Shown: positions 58,239-64,000 of the stretch, in pieces
Numbering within the stretch: the first letter of the stretch is position 1
Layout: each line of letters begins with the position of its first letter
Origin: Patiria pectinifera
Taxonomy: Eukaryota; Echinodermata; Asteroidea; Valvatida; Asterinidae
NCBI GenBank assembly: GCA_029964075.1
Contig: CM057149.1
Coordinates: forward strand, 8,690,465 to 8,754,464
Reading direction: 5' to 3'
Length of the DNA: 64,000 nt
Translations under genes and position numbers: made by a program
The notes under the pieces: model-generated
Database searches by the model: none
What the model saw: the letters and a program-made list of their open reading frames with translations, nothing else
Told to the model about the DNA's origin: nothing

Positions 58239-58749
58239 GGTGCGTTCGTTTAGCTTACCCGGGTCGAAACGGGTATTAAGGCAGACGGGTCAGCCATGAC
58301 ATCCGGGCTAATCGAACGCTCAACCGAGGGTCATCACAATCCTCACGTGACGCCCGTAGCCATGGCCGTAGCCACTGACAAAACGCCCGTTTCGGATTGG
58401 GCCTTAGTTTGAGATTTACTGACTTTTAGTCAATTGCAAATCTCAAAAAGAATAGGGCTGAAATTAAAACCTCCAAAGTCGCAATTTCCTTAATTACCTT
58501 TAGACTTCAAATAAAGTGAACTTTTGAGTCCACTTGAGATTTCCGTTGTCGAATCAGGCCGCCATATTTGTTCGTTTCTAGGGAATGAACAACGCATGCG
58601 TGTCGTACTTCCAGCAGTGACTCTGCTCCACGAGCAAGGTCTGATGTGGTGGCTGACCCGGCTGAAGACCGACAATGACGTCACAGCTAACCGAACGGCA
58701 TGGGGCTCACCCGTGTGGACCCAGATGAGCTATTAAACGAACGCAACCC
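58239..58749. mobile_element. TIR element next to minisatellite (copy 3, longest)
   Basis: Ends GGGTGCGTTCGTTTAGCT and, in reverse, GGTTGCGTTCGTTTAATAGC. The interior includes about 160 bp (about 58465-58635) absent from the 36.9-kb copy but with a diverged counterpart near 1990-2130, so the 37-kb copy has a deletion. No transposase frame. Confidence 0.7.
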
Positions 58750-59514
58750 CATCAGTGAGACTCTGTGGTTCATGTTTTAATAGAACAATAGAAGTAGACA
58801 GCGGCGTGCAGTAGACAGCGGCATGGCCAGCGTTCCCACCACCGGGGTGGGGGGCTAGAATGTTGAAATGGAAGGGGGCGCCAAATCATCTTTATCATGG
58901 AGGCGTCATTCAAAGCGGACATTACTGGACAATAGGTGGCGCTCTTCATTAAGTACGATCGCGGAACATCAGAAAGTGGAACTCGTGAAAAATAGAGACG
59001 CTGTGAGAAAGGAAAGGCAAATGTTCGTACCACAGCGGAATACCGACCGATGTGGGGGGGGGGGGCGGACTACAGGCCGCTGTTCAATTGTGAATAGCGA
59101 GCTGGGGTTGGAGGAGAGGTTGAACGCCATTTCACTCTAGGGGGCGCTCTTTCCTCATTTTATGAATTTGCTTCTTTCTATAATTATATCACCTGTCTAC
59201 AAGATGAAAAAGAGTGTGTTTAGCATCGATGTAAAAACTTCGACTTCTTTCGTCTTCTGGTATCATAAAAGAAAATTACAACTGAAGTCGCATTTTTGTA
59301 GAGGGCGTAATAGCTCTTGTGGTCCCTCTTGATTCGCCGATTTACTGAATACTATATTCTGCGAGAGTATCAATGCCACTTCCTGTAGACGAAGTTGTAG
59401 ATTTAAGTGTGGACATATTATATTTTGAAGTATAGCACCAGTATCCCTACAGCTGCTTAACACTAATAGGCCTACTACTAGAATCACATTCTTGCAAACA
59501 AAACTCTTTCAATA

Positions 59515-59745
59515 AACTGGGAAAACTGATCAATCATGGATAGGTTCTTGTCACTCGGTTTATTCAACGTCATAGGTCATTAGAACCGTATTTTTTGCTA
59601 GTGCGCAATATACAAGCAAAATAACAAACAGCAAACTGAGTGATAAGAATCAATAATTGTTTGCTTCTTATCACTCAGGTTATTCCTTGTCATATGTCAT
59701 TATTTACATTATGCAATGTACAGGCAAAATAGCAGAATAAACACA
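59515..59745 (+). repeat. Dispersed ~220-bp repeat
   Basis: Core TAGGTTCTTGTCACTCGG and second half 'gcttcttatcactcagg', with GCAAACTGAGTGATAAGAAT between. This is one of the most complete copies. Confidence 0.8.
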
Positions 59746-60412
59746 TTTAGATCCAACCACGTTATTGCAGTTTTCTGCTCTGTGTATCTTTATACTCCAT
59801 AATATAAGTTATCATTCAAGGTTTATTAAATTTGATTTATTTCATCTTCTCATATTGGTACCCGAAAGTAGACAGGGCATACTTACATTATGTGACAATT
59901 TCAGTTTCAAATATACTAATGAAACGCTTAAGTGACTTCGCGCAGAATTTGCCCTTTAGTGGTGGTGTTTCCAAAGTTGAAAAACAGGGGGATGAATGGG
60001 GACGGTTTGACATCAAAATTATGCTTCTTTTTCTCAAGAGTGCCCCTTTTTTACGAGTGCTTTTTTAACGCCCCGCAAGCATTCCACCATGAATAGCGCC
60101 ACCTTTTGTTCGATAGTGCCCAAGATAGAAATATGGTGTATTATTATGCATCGTGTAAGTGTTATACAAAACATCATAGGTATACCTGCCAAACATCTAT
60201 AACTATTTTGTTTCTAACAACATAGTTTAACTTTAATCAGTCTTTTATTTAGGAAGGCCGGGCAGGGATTTCACATCCACACTCAGGTCGGTTCCGTCAC
60301 TTTGGAATTTGTCCTGCCCCTTCCTGGCGGGCGTATCAGACTTGGGTAAAAAAATACATTCAATTTTAAGTTTACAATAACCAACTTTAAGACATGTTCA
60401 AAAAAAAGGTAC
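59746..60412. other. 3' side of gene I, nothing firm recognised
   Basis: Contains traces of the lectin-unit flank (GGGGATGAATGGGGACGGTT resembles 28420). The frame at 59832-60068 has no known domain. Confidence 0.45.
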
Positions 60413-61450
60413 TCAGGGTCCCATTGCACGCATTTTCATCTGGCAGGTTCTCAGAGAATAGGAAGGGCCTTTCCAGTGATACCAATGCACGCCCCTATCA
60501 CCAGCTGTTACATGCTTATTGGGGTAATATCGACCATTCAAGTTGGAGTGCAAACAAACATTAAACCACCAGGCTCCGTGGTAGGATTGTGCGCAACTTG
60601 ATACCCATGCATCATTGTCACGATCGTTTGTTGAGAAGGGACGTCCATTGCTATACGCAAGAGAGTCACCGGCAGTGCTGCTGGCATCGTATTGGTCAAT
60701 GTTCAGATTGTACTCACCCGGGGAGATTTTGAACTCCGAGTACTTTGCCCAAACCGTGTTGCCCTCCCAGTCCTCTAAATCAACTCGTAGCTCCCATGTT
60801 CCACGTGAATCATCAGACGTCACAGTCACCAAGTTGTCGTTGCCCAACCAGAACTCACCGGACAAATCGCCAAAGCCAGACTGGTACTCGATCCAGTTAC
60901 GGTAGAAGTCCACCCTGCCATCTTGTCGCCTCTGAAATACGATCCATCCCCCGCCGTCAGTTTCCATGTCGCAGTAGACACGAAGACTGCAATTACCGAA
61001 TCCCTTTGGGTAGATTGTGTAGATACCGCTTGAACGATGACCGGCATCTAAGAACATCTTGCAACTTCTGTAGCGATTCAAGGAGCTATCAGTCAGTGAG
61101 TAGAGAGGTGTGTCCTCATCTGCATCAAAGTACACACTCCCTTGAGTTGCATTGAAGTCTTCGGGATGCTCTCGTCTTGTGGCAAGGTTTAACTCACATA
61201 TTTGATTGCAGTCGTTAAAGTTAAACGACTTGCAACGTTCATCCATGCTGCATTCCCGTCCGCAGATGACACGAGATCGCACGGTTTTGGTTGCATATGC
61301 AAACCCTTGTAGTTTAAGATTGTCAGCAGCATAAAATGTATGTTCCCATGTGTAAGATGAAGTTCCCAATCCGGAGACAATCAAGATAGTACCTTGGAAT
61401 ACCAATGACACTACGTAAAATAACTCGAAAACAAAGTTGAGTTTCGCCAT
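60413..61450 (-). CDS. Secreted PAN-FReD lectin, copy I (type-2 leader)
   Basis: 345 residues from the Met at 61450 (MAKLNFVFELFYVVSLVFQ), as in C. The leader and upstream are close to C. The FReD is its own: the loop AYSNGRPF, calcium site NDRDND, VSSCAQSYHGAWWFNVCLHS, and YYPNKHVTAGDRGVHWYHWK. The last stretch is SLRTCQMKMRAMGP, so the C-terminal Cys is kept while neighbours change. YPKGFGNCSLRVYC carries an extra Cys, and VWAKYSEFKISPGEYNLNID has several framework changes; this makes it the most diverged intact copy. Secreted recognition lectin by family. Confidence 0.92.
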   Translation of the reverse strand: MAKLNFVFELFYVVSLVFQGTILIVSGLGTSSYTWEHTFYAADNLKLQGFAYATKTVRSRVICGRECSMDERCKSFNFNDCNQICELNLATRREHPEDFNATQGSVYFDADEDTPLYSLTDSSLNRYRSCKMFLDAGHRSSGIYTIYPKGFGNCSLRVYCDMETDGGGWIVFQRRQDGRVDFYRNWIEYQSGFGDLSGEFWLGNDNLVTVTSDDSRGTWELRVDLEDWEGNTVWAKYSEFKISPGEYNLNIDQYDASSTAGDSLAYSNGRPFSTNDRDNDAWVSSCAQSYHGAWWFNVCLHSNLNGRYYPNKHVTAGDRGVHWYHWKGPSYSLRTCQMKMRAMGP

Positions 61451-61539
61451 TTTGCATCTGGGACTTCTTAACACCACAACGTAGATGACGTGAATGGTAT
61501 CGTTGATCGCTGATGATGGAATTTGGTATTTCATAGAAA

Positions 61540-61670
61540 GAAATGGGTAGAGCCAGACGATGTGTAAGTCACTGATTGGTCTACAGGGGGTAATACGTCA
61601 TTCACTGTTATTGGTCAGTTTTCCCGCCAGTAACAAACCGTAGCATTTGATTGGCTAACTGTTGTAATGC
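61540..61670 (-). promoter_or_regulatory. Type-2 lectin promoter, gene I
   Basis: Same order as C: GTAAGTCACTGATTGGTC, TACGTCATT, TTATTGGTCAGTTTTCCCGC, TTTGATTGGC. Three CCAAT boxes and an intact E2F-like site. Confidence 0.65.
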
Positions 61671-64000
61671 AGGAGTGATAAGAGTAGTCTTCTTGCTTTG
61701 TAAGATAAGGTAACACGTTACGTAGCATTGAATTCTTATTTGGTTTAGTTGCTGGTCACCTTATTGAAGTCGGTCCTGTAATAATAAAGATGCAGACTCT
61801 GATATCAATTTCACGCTCTTTGAATCTATTCTCAATATTTAATAAGAGAGCCCCGTTTTTGGATTCCACCAACCGTAACTTAATGAAGACGCCTTGAATT
61901 AAGGCAGCATTCTTAATAACGAGGTAGTACCGACGATAACCAGTTGACTTCCTACAATAGATATTTTGGTACGGCGATTTTAATGAAAATAAGTCAGGCT
62001 GGGTAGTTTGCGGTGGTTACTATGACCACATCTTGGGTGCAGGCAATAAGAAAGTATTTCTTCAATGCCAAGGTATACAGCTAGCCTGCTGACTGGCACA
62101 GTGTAATAATACGGTATATAATAAATAAATCATAATGCGGTCCTGTAATATTAAATTAGCCGCACAGTACCGTGGCATGATGGATGCAATAGCCGAAGAG
62201 GAAAGTCGGATTGGTGAATTATAACCAAATGTACAATATCGTTCCTAGGACTCATCAAGATCTGAGCTCTGTTTAGCATATACTAATTTCTTTTAAAAAA
62301 TATTGTTTTGCTGGCGATATTGATTTAGTTCCTGCGATTCCAATGACATTGGGGTAGGCATATTGTTGTTTCTCTGGTTATTATGCCTACTCCTGAGAGT
62401 AAAGGCCAGAAGCTAATTACTCTACAATGAAAATAATTGCCAAACCTCAATTGGTGGTATGAAATTAAGAAATTTAAACGCCATCACAATATATTCGGAT
62501 TTGCGTCCACAAAACAACCAAACTCTAACATACTAAATTCTGACATAAAGTTGATTATGTTGGAAGAAATGTACAAGTCTGATCGCTTTTTCCATCTGAC
62601 ATCCTGGATTTCGCCTCTTCTGATCTCACATGAACAAGGACTAAATGTGATTTAAAACAAAACTGTATCGGCCGAAACAACTTGACGTAGAGCATGATTA
62701 TCTCAGCTAAACCAAACAAAACATTTTGTAATCTTGGTAACGGGAGGGTACGGAGGTTGAAGGAGATTCCATTGCATTTCTAGGGGTGTATATTTACAGA
62801 TAAATAGTCGAAAAGTCCAGTAATAGGAAATGTACACAAAGCAATGTATAGGCAAAGAAATTATATTTTTGAGCCAAAACGGCTCTGTTTAAGCAGAGGT
62901 TGAGTGTGAATGAAAATGTTTAGCATTTTGGTGTAATGCAGGTTGAGACATTTAACAAGAACATAATTATATAAGCACCTGCAGTTTGTTTCCGAAGGTT
63001 TGTTGGTTTGCCTGCCCTCCTCACAGCGCCCTCCTCACAGCCCCCTCCTCACAGCCCCCTCCTCCCCTACACAAGACCTGGATACGCCTCTACACCAATC
63101 GATACGTTAGATAAAATGCGATAAATGCATTTTAGGAAGGTGATTTTCGTGAATAATAGCAAATTTTCGAACTTCTACTTATACATTTTACTCTTTGAGG
63201 GTTTGGGAAGGGTGCCATAAGGGATAGACTTTCGGCTCTGAACATTACAAGGTGCATATTCATTTGAACCTGGAAAGGGTCATTAGCGCCATTAGCGTAA
63301 ATGTCTTTGAATATTGAGGAGCGGTTCATATGTGTTTTCCCGTTCAAATCCGTAAACATATTACTCACATTAATTTAAGTGGTCAAATTGAAGCGAATTT
63401 CTCCCTGTTGTCGTTCCGGCCCGTGGTTCTCATAAGGCCAAAAACGTCTCCGGTTTTTGGTATGGATCTTGCCTCAAAAGTGGTGCGGCGACGCGTTTTC
63501 TTGCCACTTGTTTTTTCTTCAAATGTCGGCTGATATTGCAGATGACCTTCGACGCGACCCCCTTCAATCCCTCTAAAATATCCTTCAGAGTGGAGCTTGA
63601 GGTGACCTTAGTAAGGCCCTATGGCTTGAGAATGCATTCACCTACGACCTAGACCGACACGAACATTCTTCGAAAAACTCGGATAGTCAAGACAAAAATC
63701 AGAGAAAACGGTAACGTCAGACCATATATAGTGACATTGACATTGTGCTTGAGCTGCCAGGTGGGTCATTTGTCTTCTCCCTTACATATTGCTCTAATTA
63801 AAAAGCGTTTACATGAGTTCAGATACACGACCATCGCTCCCTCAGTCTTGCTTTCACAATGCTCATACTCGATCGTAACCCCATCTAAAACACGTTAAAA
63901 TTGTGCGCCAGCAGGATTCCAGTCAAACCAGGGATTGTTAGCGTTTAAAACACTAGATTGTTACGATCATATTATATTTATACCTCCACAGTTTCTCACG
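61671..64000. repeat. Upstream region of I, partner of 16.0-20.0 kb
   Basis: Aligns with 16016-16640, then jumps to 18023-18868, then to 19311-20040 of the C locus. It lacks the orphan promoter segment and the Harbinger-like MITE. The window ends inside the first unit of the ~430-bp tandem array. No gene recognised. Confidence 0.85.

Larger units (their letters stand above)
56690..59240 (+). repeat. Segmental duplication, partner 35.6-37.7 kb
   Basis: As for 35560-37750, with a longer minisatellite and a longer TIR element. Below 59240 it leads towards the 3' flank of gene I. Confidence 0.85.

Noticed and set aside
7369-61450. Diversity-generating-retroelement type mutagenesis of the lectin faces
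   Set aside because: The differences are not limited to adenine positions and include indels and multi-base codon changes; no template repeat or linked reverse transcriptase was seen (the LINE relic is unrelated).

Overview
This is a repeat-rich, AT-rich stretch of an animal nuclear genome. It is built around an array of fibrinogen-related lectin genes of the PAN/Apple plus fibrinogen C-terminal domain (FReD) type. That architecture, the large non-coding share, and the hAT-, mariner- and Harbinger-like elements, LINE remnants and Helentron-like tandem elements point to a marine invertebrate, perhaps a deuterostome. I cannot name a species from the sequence. No tRNA, rRNA or CRISPR array was seen.

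Seven intact lectin genes lie on the minus strand: 7895-8941 (B), 14759-15802 (C), 24528-25562 (D), 28810-29829 (E), 42899-43942 (G), 48746-49777 (H) and 60413-61450 (I). Each is one uninterrupted reading frame of about 340-350 codons: signal peptide, PAN-like cysteine module, FReD. There are also two broken copies: a 3' fragment A (7369-7872) and a deletion plus nonsense copy F (38285-38794). The last codons of a plus-strand member lie at 1-22. The framework is almost identical between copies. The last ~90 residues, which form the ligand-binding face of a FReD, differ sharply in sequence and loop length.

Two 5' types exist. Type 1 (B, D, E, G, H) has one signal peptide/leader family and a conserved block about 300 bp upstream of the ATG. 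Type 2 (C, F, I) has a different signal peptide and a compact block with three CCAAT boxes and an E2F-like site about 100 bp upstream. The 3' halves do not follow the 5' types: H has an E-like promoter and leader but a C-like binding domain, so genes are mosaics made by duplication or conversion with breakpoints inside coding sequence.

Layout. 0-7.2 kb: end of a plus-strand lectin, foldback repeat, 76-bp minisatellite, then a composite Helentron-like element with nine 171-bp repeats. 7.2-16 kb: A, B, a large foldback element with a nested 988-bp transposon, and C. 16-24.5 kb: duplicated C upstream region, orphan type-2 promoter, and three MITEs. 24.5-31 kb: D and E with their upstream regions. 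31-35.5 kb: a 2.1-kb tandem repeat. 35.5-40 kb: pseudogene F in a block duplicated at 56.7-59.2 kb. 42.9-50.4 kb: G and H in a block duplicated from 8.7-15.4 kb. 50.4-56.5 kb: low complexity, a LINE relic and a duplicated ~2.4-kb unit holding a possible first exon. 57-64 kb: duplicated block, I, and a copy of the C upstream region.

The best-supported biological reading is a family of secreted recognition lectins, probably immune, diversifying its binding surface by segmental duplication and sequence exchange. The immune role is inference from the family.
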